Assembly (NCBI RefSeq): GCF_900112795.1
Contig: NZ_FONA01000019.1
Location: 1-64,000, forward strand
DNA length: 64,000 nucleotides
Source: Thermophagus xiamenensis
Lineage (GTDB): Bacteria > Bacteroidota > Bacteroidia > Bacteroidales > Marinilabiliaceae
Direction of reading: 5' to 3'
Shown: positions 36,416 to 45,886 of the stretch, one piece after another
How the letters are laid out: each line of letters begins with the position of its first letter
Numbering within the stretch: position 1 is the stretch's first letter
The notes under the pieces: model-generated
Told to the model about the DNA's origin: nothing
What the model saw: only the letters and a program-made list of their open reading frames with translations
Databases searched by the model: none
Translations under genes and position numbers: made by a program

Positions 36416-36427
36416 GCTTAAAGGCTT

Positions 36428-37222
36428 TTAGTTTTTAATTTTGGTTACCATAAAGTGATAAAGTACCGGAAGAAAGCGACGGATATAAACCATAATAAGC
36501 TCCGCTTGTCCTACCAATAGTTCCCTGCGCCGGTTTCGGATGGCTTTTACCATTTTTTTTGCACATCTTTCTGCCGGCATACCACCTGCCTGCCCCGGAT
36601 CCATCTTGTTATAAGACTCGCCGCTGGCGGTTAGGGCATTTATTGAAATATTAGTATTTATCCTTCCGGGCGAAATAATGGTAACTTTAATATTGTCGTT
36701 TTTCAGCTCGGCCCTCAATGACTCAAAAAAGCCCTGCAGAGCATGCTTCGCGGCCGAATAAGCCGTACGCCACGGAAATCCGAACTTACCGGCAATGCTA
36801 CTTACGGCAACAATATGCCCCTGGCCCTGCTTCAACATATGTGGCAAAACCAGCTTGGTGAATTGCACTACCCCAAAAAAATTAACCTCCATAATCTTTC
36901 GGTCTATCTCAACGGGGGTCTCTTTGGCCAGCGACCGCTGACTCTGACCGGCATTATTTATAAGAATATCAACACCCTGGCTTTTCTCTATCAATTGAGC
37001 AACCACCGCTTCCATCTCCTCCGGTTTGGTAAGATCCAATATCTCAACTTCACAATATGAAGTGTGTTTCAAACAAATATCCCTAACCTTTTCCAACTCT
37101 TGACGGTTGCGAGACAAAAGCATAAGTTTTGCGCCTTCACGAGCCAACTCGATAGCTAATGCTTTCCCTATTCCCGAAGACGCACCGGTGATCCAGATTC
37201 TTTTATCTCTTAGTTTCTGCAT
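36428..37222 (-). CDS. Classical short-chain dehydrogenase/reductase
   Basis: A 264-residue SDR. The cofactor loop TGASSGIGKALA lies near residues 12-23, NNAG near 90, the catalytic Ser in VSSIAG near 140, and Tyr/Lys in AYSAAKHAL near 153-157. After the core a basic, hydrophobic C-terminal tail (MVYIRRFLPVLYHFMV) suggests membrane association. I chose the ATG at 37222 instead of a TTG six bases earlier. It lies between DUF5686 and the VOC gene in the lipid cluster. Its substrate could be a keto-lipid (inference only). Confidence 0.88.
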   Translation of the reverse strand: MQKLRDKRIWITGASSGIGKALAIELAREGAKLMLLSRNRQELEKVRDICLKHTSYCEVEILDLTKPEEMEAVVAQLIEKSQGVDILINNAGQSQRSLAKETPVEIDRKIMEVNFFGVVQFTKLVLPHMLKQGQGHIVAVSSIAGKFGFPWRTAYSAAKHALQGFFESLRAELKNDNIKVTIISPGRINTNISINALTASGESYNKMDPGQAGGMPAERCAKKMVKAIRNRRRELLVGQAELIMVYIRRFLPVLYHFMVTKIKN

Positions 37223-37361
37223 ACTCAATAAAGCTTTCTATAACTTTATTCTCCCAATAAAAAGCACTTAACCACTTTATTCCTATAACAATGGGAAAAC
37301 AAATGATATATCTTTTATATAAATTGAATTCTTTCAATAGCAGATGTTTGTTTAGATTGCT

Positions 37362-39815
37362 TTAAAAACTCATTTCCGCCCTTATGCGGATTCCGTCTTT
37401 ATCCGTAAATCCTTCATTAAGATAATGATTTCCCAACAAACGTACATACTCAACACGCAAAACTTTAAAAATATTAGTAACTCCTACTCCAATTTCGGCA
37501 TAGGGAACCTTCGAATCGGTACTGTTATAATAATCCGGAAGGTCAAACACGCCCTTATAAGCATCGGTAAGAGTACCGTAATGACCTTTAAATGACACAA
37601 TTTCCCGCAGCTTAAGTTGCCGGATCAGAGGCACTCTGTTTAAAATAATCCCTCCCCCGTTAAAATGGAAATGCGTATTGGTATACAAATTATGCGCAAA
37701 TGAAGCATGATGCAACAAATTATACCTGTATTTCGCATAACCGAGCGACATAGATCCTACCGGTTGATCCAAAAGGTCATAAGGTGCTTTCCCCTGCAGG
37801 AAACCTGCATTAAGCATATAGTGCATAAATACCTGCCCCATATTGATACGACCCTTAACAGAACCGTGCAAATGGGCATAAAGTCCGGAATGACGCATGC
37901 TGCCACCGGGCAATAAAGTTTGACCTATATCCAAACTTAAATTTATAACAGGAATAGGGTCCAAATAATAGATTCGGTCAAAATAAAACTTATCGTAGTG
38001 CTGACCCGAAACAATTCTCAGATTCACTAACAATCCGTAATTTTTATACGAATCATACTCAATGTTGCCCGAAAAAAAACGTACTTCCGGTGTTGCTTTG
38101 CTCTCAAGATAGTATGGTGAGAATTCTAATTGATAATCATCATTAACGTTGTATTCAAATCGCAAATCAAGGCTACGCTCGTCTTTCAAATAAGGATTTT
38201 TTTTGCGGGTAGTAAGAGCCGCAATAAAATTGCCATTCCCTTTGTTATTGGGATTATTCTTAATAAACCTGTAAAACTTGTCGTGAGATATCAGCGAATA
38301 ATCGTTGGAATAATTAATCCTGAAAATAAATTTATCGGTTTCACCGGGCTGCCATATAATATTTCCGCCATACTTAAGTTCTTTACTTCGGGTACCCGCC
38401 CCAACAAACCCGCCAACAGAGAAATGTTTGGACATTTGCTCGCTGGTCCTTAACGGAAGTGTAAACCTATGTCCTTCAATAGCATTAGATGAGTATAGGT
38501 CAAATGCAGGTCCTATATCGATTTTACCGGCATTGACAAAACCGGTTAAGGCCAGACCGCCAACGGCATCAACACCTTGAACCAATCTTTGGTCTTTTAA
38601 CATATCGATACGATAATAATCTTGTTCCTGCAGGTGGCCGTTACCAAACTCAGCTTGTTGACTCCACTCTTTGGCATCGATACGGTCAAGCCTTTCCGAT
38701 ACAGAATATTGTGTTAATTTGTTGACAATCCAATTTCCACCGGCAATATCATCCACTCGCCGTGAACTATATACCGAAACAGAATCCTTCTCCGGGTTGA
38801 GCGATAAATTAATACGAACATCTTGCTTATCGTAGAACCATCGACCTTCGGGAAGCAATTTATATTTAACCTTTCCGCGAAATCCTTTGACAAAATTCAG
38901 ATTAGCCTCACCGGGGATATGAACCTCTATTTCCGTAAGGGCAAAACTCTCATCTTCTACCACGAAATTACCTGAAAAAAGCGGGTCAAATCGGTTTTTG
39001 GGTGCAAAGGAAAAATGAAAATACTTTTTCCCTTCAATTTGTGTACTATCGTTGAGATATAAGTTGTACCGCGATAAAGCATTTTTGCCTATCGGTGACA
39101 GAAAGGAACGGTCCAGAATGTTTATTTGCTCGTTATAAAAATTCAAATCAACCACTACGTTGCGCAACACATATGTTTCAATAGCCTGATTAATGCGGGG
39201 AAAAATTCCTGCTTTCGTTTGATAAAGTACGAGCGTAGTGTCTTCCGATACGGCCTCTGCCGTTTCGGAAAGATAAACAGGCGAAAAACGTATTTGCCGG
39301 TTATCTGCTTCTACCGTTACCTCTTCAAAGTTGTCAATCCACCGAGTGACATTGGATGCTGTATCTATAGCCACATAAACGTTAGTGACCGAAAAGGTTT
39401 TGTAATTCTTATAACTTTGAATCTGTAATTTGTTTTCTGCTTTTCTTTCCTGAATCTTATTAAAAAGAACCACGGCGCGTTCCACTTCGGGTTTCACGGT
39501 AACCTCTCCAATGGTTCTCACATTTTGCTGAAGATAGACCGTTAGCTGCTGATTCCCGTAACGATTAATTCCAATTTCTTTAGGGTAAAACCCTATCGAA
39601 GAAAAAACAATAGTATCACCCTGCGGGGAATCTAAAGAAAAAGTTCCGTCAGCATCAGTAGTGGTTCCCTGCAGAGTGCCTTTTACCACTACATTCACAA
39701 AAGGAACTGGCTCACCGTTTCCTTCTTCCCGTACTACTCCCCAAACTTTCTGCGCATTCAGGTTAAGACTAAATGTAGCCAACCAAAACACAACCACTAA
39801 AAACTTTTGGACCAT
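37362..39815 (-). CDS. DUF5686 outer-membrane protein with carboxypeptidase-like domain
   Basis: An 817-residue surface protein. A signal peptide (residues 1-21) is followed by a carboxypeptidase-regulatory-like beta-sandwich (VWGVVREEGNGEPVPFVNVVV, GTTTDADGTFSL). The large remainder is of the DUF5686 type and probably a barrel, ending in IRAEMSF. Function is not established; related proteins are found in all Bacteroidota. It starts seven bases after the CDP-alcohol phosphatidyltransferase stop, so those two are coupled. A paralogue lies at 52496-55048. Confidence 0.85.
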   Translation of the reverse strand: MVQKFLVVVFWLATFSLNLNAQKVWGVVREEGNGEPVPFVNVVVKGTLQGTTTDADGTFSLDSPQGDTIVFSSIGFYPKEIGINRYGNQQLTVYLQQNVRTIGEVTVKPEVERAVVLFNKIQERKAENKLQIQSYKNYKTFSVTNVYVAIDTASNVTRWIDNFEEVTVEADNRQIRFSPVYLSETAEAVSEDTTLVLYQTKAGIFPRINQAIETYVLRNVVVDLNFYNEQINILDRSFLSPIGKNALSRYNLYLNDSTQIEGKKYFHFSFAPKNRFDPLFSGNFVVEDESFALTEIEVHIPGEANLNFVKGFRGKVKYKLLPEGRWFYDKQDVRINLSLNPEKDSVSVYSSRRVDDIAGGNWIVNKLTQYSVSERLDRIDAKEWSQQAEFGNGHLQEQDYYRIDMLKDQRLVQGVDAVGGLALTGFVNAGKIDIGPAFDLYSSNAIEGHRFTLPLRTSEQMSKHFSVGGFVGAGTRSKELKYGGNIIWQPGETDKFIFRINYSNDYSLISHDKFYRFIKNNPNNKGNGNFIAALTTRKKNPYLKDERSLDLRFEYNVNDDYQLEFSPYYLESKATPEVRFFSGNIEYDSYKNYGLLVNLRIVSGQHYDKFYFDRIYYLDPIPVINLSLDIGQTLLPGGSMRHSGLYAHLHGSVKGRINMGQVFMHYMLNAGFLQGKAPYDLLDQPVGSMSLGYAKYRYNLLHHASFAHNLYTNTHFHFNGGGIILNRVPLIRQLKLREIVSFKGHYGTLTDAYKGVFDLPDYYNSTDSKVPYAEIGVGVTNIFKVLRVEYVRLLGNHYLNEGFTDKDGIRIRAEMSF

Positions 39816-39822
39816 AAACCCC

Positions 39823-40416
39823 TCATCTTTTCCCGCTATCTCTCATCAACCAGTAGAGACCTTTAACACCAATTTTAATGTCATCCAATTTCAATAAAAC
39901 AAAAATCTTTTCGATGTAGGCTATAGCACCCCATCCAACAGCCAGATAGTAAAACCAAGGAATAAAACCATATACAAAAAGAACAAAGAAGAACACCCCC
40001 TGCAGGTAGCCGGCCGAAACAGCCGAATATAAATGTAGCCCCGGAATTTTCCCGAACCGCACAAACGAAACAAAATAACTAATTACAAAAACAGTGAGAA
40101 AAAGGTATAAAACCCAGGCATGGGGCTCTATATCGGTCCACTTAAAAAGAAACAGACCCAGCAATGCCATGGCATAGGTCACTATATCCGCCAAATTATC
40201 CAGTGCTGCCCCAAAATGAGTTTGTAAATGAAAAATTCGTGCTATGTTCCCGTCTAATATATCACTCACCAAACTGATACATAACAATACAACAAAAGTA
40301 GACTCCCTACCTGTTAGTGCCATATACAATATAACCGGAAATACCAGCAACCGGTACAAACTCAACAAATTGGGAACATTTAATACTTTTTCGCCTTTAA
40401 TTGTTAATTGCTTCAT
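39823..40416 (-). CDS. CDP-alcohol phosphatidyltransferase
   Basis: A 197-residue membrane enzyme that swaps CMP of a CDP-lipid or CDP-alcohol for an alcohol group and so makes phospholipid head groups. The motif is complete: D52-x2-D55-G56-x2-A59-R60-x8-G69-x3-D73-x3-D77. Five or six hydrophobic helices follow. The acceptor cannot be read from the sequence: glycerol-phosphate, inositol-phosphate and others use the same motif. Its neighbours are a CdsA-like enzyme and a lipid kinase, which should provide activated lipid. Confidence 0.88.
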   Translation of the reverse strand: MKQLTIKGEKVLNVPNLLSLYRLLVFPVILYMALTGRESTFVVLLCISLVSDILDGNIARIFHLQTHFGAALDNLADIVTYAMALLGLFLFKWTDIEPHAWVLYLFLTVFVISYFVSFVRFGKIPGLHLYSAVSAGYLQGVFFFVLFVYGFIPWFYYLAVGWGAIAYIEKIFVLLKLDDIKIGVKGLYWLMRDSGKR

Positions 40417-40635
40417 TCCTATAAAGTTTGTTTAATTTATTAGTTTAAATCCTGTTTTGGCAAACACTCACACCCGCCGACTCACATGCGGCTAAGCTCA
40501 GGTGAAAGATTAAGCACCCAACATGAGCCCGGTAAAATGAAACTTCAGCTTCAATCCCGGCATATTACTCCCTGCGAGCTGTAATACTTTACTTCTTTAG
40601 TGGTAAAAGACACCATGTCAGCATCAAGATTAATA

Positions 40636-41757
40636 TTAATGTTTTCCAACCACTACTGCTTCCTTTTTCCCACTTTTTTCACAAACATTATCGATAAACC
40701 ATGCCAACATTTTATGTACAATGGCTTCATCCATATTATCCTTCCCCTGAACAATTACCTCATCTCTGCGTGAAGTATCAAAACGAATATCCAAATTACT
40801 ATAACTCCCGGTAAAGGACATGCCGACGGCCATCAAACGCTCAAGAGCATTCATATCCGAATGTTTCAGGCCGGGATGAGGCACAATGGTTATAGGTAAT
40901 TTACTATTCAGACTGTTAATAACATATTTGTTTTTAACAGGTTCTTTAGCCACAAAATTCATTATCACCGGCACCTCTTCCCTTTTAATTGTCTGCATCA
41001 GGTAATCCACCACTGTATTTACCGGAATCAGATTTTGTGTGGCCTCCGGTGCAATCCGGGCCCTTATCGTTTGTCCTGGATATCGTTTGGCAAGTCGATG
41101 CACCCGCTTGGCAAAATCAAATATACCATAATCGGTAAAGGTTTCACCGGTCTCATTATTTCCTGCCACCTGAGACAAGCGAATAATATGACCTCTGAAT
41201 TTTGGGTCACTACTCATGTGTCTTTGCACCACATTTTCGGACAGGCGTTTCGACCATTCATAATAATTACGAAAAGCAGATACGTCCATGTCCGGATAAA
41301 AGCGTTCTTCAAATACTTCGTTAATATGGCCGCACGAATAAGCAGTTCCAACTAAAAAGAAGCGTGAAGCCCCCTGCGCATATTGCTTAAAAACCCGGAC
41401 TGAGTTATCCACCCCTTCCACATTTGTTGAATAAATCTCTTCTTTCGATTTTTGGTCATATTTCAGACTGGCAGCAAAATGAAAGAAGTCAGCTTCTTTT
41501 TCAAATATTTTGTTCAGATGGGTCTGCGGCAGAGCATAATCCTTTTCCAACAATGAATAATTGTAAACAGAAAGGTTTTCAATATCAGGAAGCTGTCCTC
41601 TATTTACCTGCATCAATGATTGTTCAACCCGCTCTCGGGCCGATAATTTTCCGTTTCCCCGCACTAATGCCACCACCTCGTAGTCGTTTTTCAATAAATC
41701 ATTGATGAAATTGGACGCTACAAATCCGTTGGCCCCATTAACAATTATTCGCTTCAT
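40636..41757 (-). CDS. Extended SDR, male-sterility/reductase-like NAD(P)-binding protein
   Basis: A 373-residue NAD(P)-dependent protein. Glycine motif G8-x2-G11-x2-A14 (NGANGFVA), HFAASLKYD near residue 93, and the active-site YYEWSK near 165-170. The sequence pattern recalls the NAD-binding part of fatty-acyl-CoA reductases and other male-sterility-type proteins more than sugar epimerases. Either reduction of an acyl group to an alcohol or modification of a polar head is possible. It follows the lipid kinase by 23 bases. Confidence 0.78.
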   Translation of the reverse strand: MKRIIVNGANGFVASNFINDLLKNDYEVVALVRGNGKLSARERVEQSLMQVNRGQLPDIENLSVYNYSLLEKDYALPQTHLNKIFEKEADFFHFAASLKYDQKSKEEIYSTNVEGVDNSVRVFKQYAQGASRFFLVGTAYSCGHINEVFEERFYPDMDVSAFRNYYEWSKRLSENVVQRHMSSDPKFRGHIIRLSQVAGNNETGETFTDYGIFDFAKRVHRLAKRYPGQTIRARIAPEATQNLIPVNTVVDYLMQTIKREEVPVIMNFVAKEPVKNKYVINSLNSKLPITIVPHPGLKHSDMNALERLMAVGMSFTGSYSNLDIRFDTSRRDEVIVQGKDNMDEAIVHKMLAWFIDNVCEKSGKKEAVVVGKH

Positions 41758-41780
41758 ATTTTATAGATTTAATATCAATT

Positions 41781-42455
41781 TTAGAGAAATATCAATAATA
41801 CAGCAATTACACTCAAAGGAATGGACAGGTTATCGGACCCTCTCCAACTTATCAACTCTGCCAAAGTACCGACTCCGGCGACCAACACCGACAACCAAAT
41901 GGTTTTAAAATCAAAAAATTCACGCTGAAAGTAGATGGCTATCATCGTAATAACAACGCTGGTAACAAAAAAGGCGGCCGTACCCAACCACGTCTTCTGA
42001 AGTTTCCTGCCCCTAAATTTAATTCTACCATTATGTTTTTTTATGTTGATGCCCAAAATAGCAGCCATTGGGTCACATACGGCCAGTATCAACATGGGCA
42101 GAATAAATAAAAATTTATTGTCTAACAAATTAGATATCAAAAAAGTAATGTATATCGATAATGGCAACAAATAACTGCCCATCGATTTGCGACTAATATC
42201 ATGTATCGATTTCAATTGACGGCTTTTTTGAGTGACTGCCAGCACCACAAAAAACACCATTGCCAGAACAAAAACATACCAATGTGAAGAGAAAATATAA
42301 GGAAAGGGCAAAGTGGCCAGCGTGGCAGAAAAATGGGCAAACTTGCGGGTTATTTCTCCTTTTACATGTAAACGCCTGTAATTTAACTCATTAAAAGTCA
42401 ACAAAATACTTATTCCTATCAAATATACGATAGCAATACCGAGTATATTATCCAT
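41781..42455 (-). CDS. CTP-dependent lipid kinase (dolichol/phytol/diacylglycerol kinase family)
   Basis: A 224-residue, seven-helix membrane protein. Family marks are R37-K38 and H41 in TRKFAHF, C127-D128-P129 in AVCDPMAAILG, and the C-terminal E200 with SDNLSIPL (D208, N209, P213). Eukaryotic and plant members phosphorylate dolichol, phytol or diacylglycerol with CTP. The lipid here is unknown. It is flanked by CdsA-like and CDP-alcohol transferase genes, so a product that is next converted to a CDP-lipid is a reasonable inference. Confidence 0.8.
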   Translation of the reverse strand: MDNILGIAIVYLIGISILLTFNELNYRRLHVKGEITRKFAHFSATLATLPFPYIFSSHWYVFVLAMVFFVVLAVTQKSRQLKSIHDISRKSMGSYLLPLSIYITFLISNLLDNKFLFILPMLILAVCDPMAAILGINIKKHNGRIKFRGRKLQKTWLGTAAFFVTSVVITMIAIYFQREFFDFKTIWLSVLVAGVGTLAELISWRGSDNLSIPLSVIAVLLIFL

Positions 42456-42490
42456 GACAATTTTTATTTATCTTTTACTTTTTCAAATAA

Positions 42491-42561
42491 AATGAAACGA
42501 GCATGGCGGCTTTTGCCACAAAAAACATGTATAAATTTTATTAAGCCATGCGAGTTCCATT
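42491..42561 (+). repeat. Dispersed intergenic element, long form (copy C)
   Basis: A 71-bp copy, nearly identical to copy B, bounded by AATGAAACGAGCATGGC and GCCATGCGAGTTCCATT. It sits between the CdsA-like gene and the lipid kinase and could be transcribed as part of their mRNA. Confidence 0.75.
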
Positions 42562-42588
42562 AGACCAATGAATTAGATAAATTTTATA

Positions 42589-43314
42589 CTAATTAAATAT
42601 AAGACCAAAAAGACTAACCCATGTGCCTCCGGCAATTAAACTGTCGAATCGGTCAAGAATTCCTCCATGACCCGGAATCAAACGACTAAAATCCTTTACT
42701 TGATATTTACGCTTATAACAGGATGCCAACAAGTCACCGAAAAATGCAAATATGATGATGCCCACAGAAAGTATCAATAACCGGCTTGTTGACATAGTGA
42801 GTAAGTCTCGCAAATATAACGAACTTATTAATGCAATCAGAAAACCACCTACCAGTCCTCCAACAGTCTTATTCGGACTTATAGCCGGAAATAGCTTGCG
42901 ACGGCCCCACAACTGTCCGGTAATTTGACTAAAACTGTCAAAAATGGATACTATCAAAAAAGAAAATAACAGCAAGCCTTCATCTTTTACGCTGAAATGG
43001 CTCAGGCCAACCGACAAAAAACCATAAACCACCAGCGATACAATAAAAAAAGCCTTATGCCGGTAACCGGAATTCCGAAATAATCCAAACATTTCGGCAA
43101 ACCCTCCTCCTATTATAAACAAGGCAACATATTTGAAGGCTACCGGATTAATAGTAATGCTGAAAAACAAAATATTGATAATGATGAAATAGACAAAGAA
43201 TTTAGTATAACTCTTTCGGGCTATCGATGGTTCCTTGTGGCGGTTAATAAAATAAAACCCTATTCCTCCCAATACAAAATAGGTTAAAATGAAAATATAA
43301 ATCAATTTTACCAT
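42589..43314 (-). CDS. cdsA: Phosphatidate cytidylyltransferase (CdsA-like)
   Basis: A 241-residue membrane enzyme that makes CDP-diacylglycerol from phosphatidate and CTP. The family signature is present: D126 followed by GQLWGRRKLFPAISPNKTVGG (residues about 133-153), G193-D194, and KDFSRLIPGHGGILDRFDS (207-225). It is shorter than typical 260-280 residue CdsA. It may be the housekeeping enzyme or a second copy dedicated to this cluster. It is the first gene of the minus-strand run to the VOC gene. Confidence 0.87.
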   Translation of the reverse strand: MVKLIYIFILTYFVLGGIGFYFINRHKEPSIARKSYTKFFVYFIIINILFFSITINPVAFKYVALFIIGGGFAEMFGLFRNSGYRHKAFFIVSLVVYGFLSVGLSHFSVKDEGLLLFSFLIVSIFDSFSQITGQLWGRRKLFPAISPNKTVGGLVGGFLIALISSLYLRDLLTMSTSRLLILSVGIIIFAFFGDLLASCYKRKYQVKDFSRLIPGHGGILDRFDSLIAGGTWVSLFGLIFN

Positions 43315-43986
43315 TATTCCTGTGTATTTATATTCCTCTTAACTTAAACCCTTATTCATTTTCGATACCTAAAGGGTTATTTAAAATAATACTTGAAATT
43401 TTATTGAACACCAAATGTGTCTTTTTTAATTTTTTATTTCACAGAGCTATCAAACTCACTACGCAAAAAACTATTTTAGACAACTTCATTTCTCAGGTTA
43501 AAAATCACCTTGTTTTTGCTCATAATATTATTTCAATTGCTGTAAGACATTGCCCTCCCATTCATATTTAAACAATACCATGACCAATTCAAAAGCAAAG
43601 TTAAAAAACAGCAAGTTAAATAAATTATTGTAAAAGAAAATGCAAAAGTAAATGAACCCCTCTTTAAATATCACATAATTTCATCGAAACATAAAAAAAG
43701 ACCCATGAAACGACAATTATTCCGGACAGGTTGCCCGCCTGTCGTTAACGTACTTTAACCGGAACATCAACTATCTTTTTACAGTGATTTAGATATAAGA
43801 TTCATAGAATTAAGATAAAAGAGTTCATTATATATAAAATTTGAGGTTGCGGTGTTTAAACTATCGGAAATTTCAGATGATTAAATTAATAGATGTCAAA
43901 TTTAAGATTCTTAATTATATTGTATTCATCTACCATGCCAGAACATCAATCTCCTCAATTTACATAGCCTGAAGGTCTATTATTTT
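43315..43986. other. Intergenic region with no recognised gene
   Basis: 672 bases, AT-rich. One small hairpin GACAGG/CCTGTC (43725-43743). A minus-strand TAACTTTG (43596-43603) could be a -7 box for cdsA but lacks a -33 partner. No ORF of note. Confidence 0.45.
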
Positions 43987-44775
43987 CTACCTGTCCAGCC
44001 ATTTCTTTACCTCACCGGCCTTATTTCGGCTAACGACAATTTTTTGAGAGGCATTTATATTAGGCAAAAGCTTAATAACCAGCCTACTGCCAAAGTAATT
44101 TTCTACCTTATGGATGGCATTGACGTTAAGAATGAACTGCCGATTTACACGAAAAAAGGTTTCAGGGTCCAATTCTTCCTCCAGCTCACTTAATGTTGAA
44201 TCCAGAATATGTTCTCTTTGCTTAAAAGTTGTTGCAACCGTTACTTTACCCTCTATAGAGAAGTAAGCTATTTCCTCAACCGGAACCTGAATAAAGCCAT
44301 CTCCGCGCGAAACCAAAATACGTTTCCGGTATTTATTCTGAAGTTGGGTAACCTGCATGGCCAGTTCACGGTAATCAATTTCAGGCGACCTATTAAATGG
44401 CTTAACAACATCTACAATTGTTTCTATCTTTTCAAATACCCGCACTAAGGCCTCTGTTTTAATAGGTTTCAACAGATAAGCAATACTGTTTACTTCAAAA
44501 GCTTCAAGGGCATATTCATCATAGGCAGTGGTAAAAACAATGCCTTTATTAGTAACTTCTACCTGCTCGAATATGGAAAAACAGATGCCATCAGCCAGCT
44601 GAATGTCCATAAATATTATCGCCGGTTCCGGATGGGCTTTGAGCCAGGCCACGGTATCTTCAACTGTACGTAACTCACCTGCTATTTCTAACTCAGGCTT
44701 TATTGTTTCTATCTTTTTTCGTAATGAGGCAGATAATAGCGGCTCATCTTCAACGATCAAAATCTTGTAATTCAT
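43987..44775 (-). CDS. LytTR-family response regulator
   Basis: A 262-residue regulator. The receiver domain has E9-D10-E11, phospho-acceptor D57 in IIFMDIQL, TTAYDEYA and the conserved Lys in LLKPIK. The LytTR DNA-binding domain follows (RILVSRGDGFIQVPVEEIAYF, then FFRVNRQFILNVNAI). Start chosen at 44775 (MNYKILIV). It overlaps the kinase gene by 26 bases, which indicates translational coupling. The likely target is the efflux operon that it ends. Confidence 0.92.
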   Translation of the reverse strand: MNYKILIVEDEPLLSASLRKKIETIKPELEIAGELRTVEDTVAWLKAHPEPAIIFMDIQLADGICFSIFEQVEVTNKGIVFTTAYDEYALEAFEVNSIAYLLKPIKTEALVRVFEKIETIVDVVKPFNRSPEIDYRELAMQVTQLQNKYRKRILVSRGDGFIQVPVEEIAYFSIEGKVTVATTFKQREHILDSTLSELEEELDPETFFRVNRQFILNVNAIHKVENYFGSRLVIKLLPNINASQKIVVSRNKAGEVKKWLDR

Positions 44776-45886
44776 ACACATTCTTTTTATCAATAAGCGG
44801 AACAGTTACCACAAAGCGATTGCCGGTATTGAAAATTTCAACATTATCGCCAAGATTCAAATATTGGTAACGTTTCTTCAGGTTCTCCAGACCTGTATTG
44901 GTTGAATAGGTCGATGCTTTAAGATTAAGGTTGTTGGATACCTCCACTTTCTCATCCTTGACAGAAATTATTATGGAAAGAGGCTGTTCCGATGTGGCCA
45001 CATTGTGCTTAATAGCATTTTCTACCAAATACTGCAGACTCAGAGGTGGCAACATTTTGGAATCCTTTCCGGCTTCAATATCAACAGAATAACTAAGACC
45101 TTTCCCCAACCGTTCTTGATGCAAATCAAGATAGGCTTTAATAAAACTCAATTCCTCCTCCAGCGATATAAGCTTCACCCTCGAGCTCCTCAACACATAA
45201 CGATACACATCGGTAAAATTTTCCGTAAACCTGAGTGCCTTATCCTGGTCTTCCGGGATTATGGCCATTAAAGTACTCAGGTTATTAAACAGAAAATGGG
45301 GATTTAACTGATCCTGTAACGCAAAATAATCCATTCGAAGTTTTTCTCTTCTTAGTTTTTCATTCTCCATGACAAAGAAATGAAGAGATTTATGATAGTT
45401 TGCCGATATTAAGGCAGAGACATATATAGCCATGAACAGGACCAGAATTGTAATCCCCAAACTAAAAGAATCATTATCCACGATGACTTCATCGGGGATA
45501 AAAAAAGGACGTACAAAATTGCCAAAAACACCGACCACCAGCAACCAAACAAACGCGAAACTCAATAGTATAAAGACCCTTTTGGCCGGTGAATAATGCC
45601 AGGGATACTTTTTGGCGACAAGAGTATCAAAGACAAAGATACCCTCGCTTAGCAACACAAACATGATAATTGAAAAAAGCACCCCCATCTTACTCATCTC
45701 TTTTATCGTTTCATGATTGTTGAGCGCAACGATAAGAGAGACAAACAACAGCGAAACTAAAATCTCCGCGATTAGTCGTTTATAAAATGCTATCTTTCGC
45801 GGAAATTGGTTTATATCACAACAAATGTTACGGTCCTTTAATTGAGGTAAATGTACCATTAAATCATCATTTTTATTGCGATACAT
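44750..45886 (-). CDS. LytS-type sensor histidine kinase
   Basis: A 378-residue kinase. Four hydrophobic helices lie between residues 40 and 160, then a short coiled linker. The His_kinase domain has H197 in QDQLNPHFLFNNLSTL. The ATP-binding part contains LQYLVENAIKHN and TGLENLKKR. It lacks a large extracytoplasmic sensor, so it probably senses membrane state or a small ligand through its helices. It overlaps the TolC gene upstream by 14 bases and the regulator downstream by 26 bases. Confidence 0.92.
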   Translation of the reverse strand: MYRNKNDDLMVHLPQLKDRNICCDINQFPRKIAFYKRLIAEILVSLLFVSLIVALNNHETIKEMSKMGVLFSIIMFVLLSEGIFVFDTLVAKKYPWHYSPAKRVFILLSFAFVWLLVVGVFGNFVRPFFIPDEVIVDNDSFSLGITILVLFMAIYVSALISANYHKSLHFFVMENEKLRREKLRMDYFALQDQLNPHFLFNNLSTLMAIIPEDQDKALRFTENFTDVYRYVLRSSRVKLISLEEELSFIKAYLDLHQERLGKGLSYSVDIEAGKDSKMLPPLSLQYLVENAIKHNVATSEQPLSIIISVKDEKVEVSNNLNLKASTYSTNTGLENLKKRYQYLNLGDNVEIFNTGNRFVVTVPLIDKKNVYELQDFDR

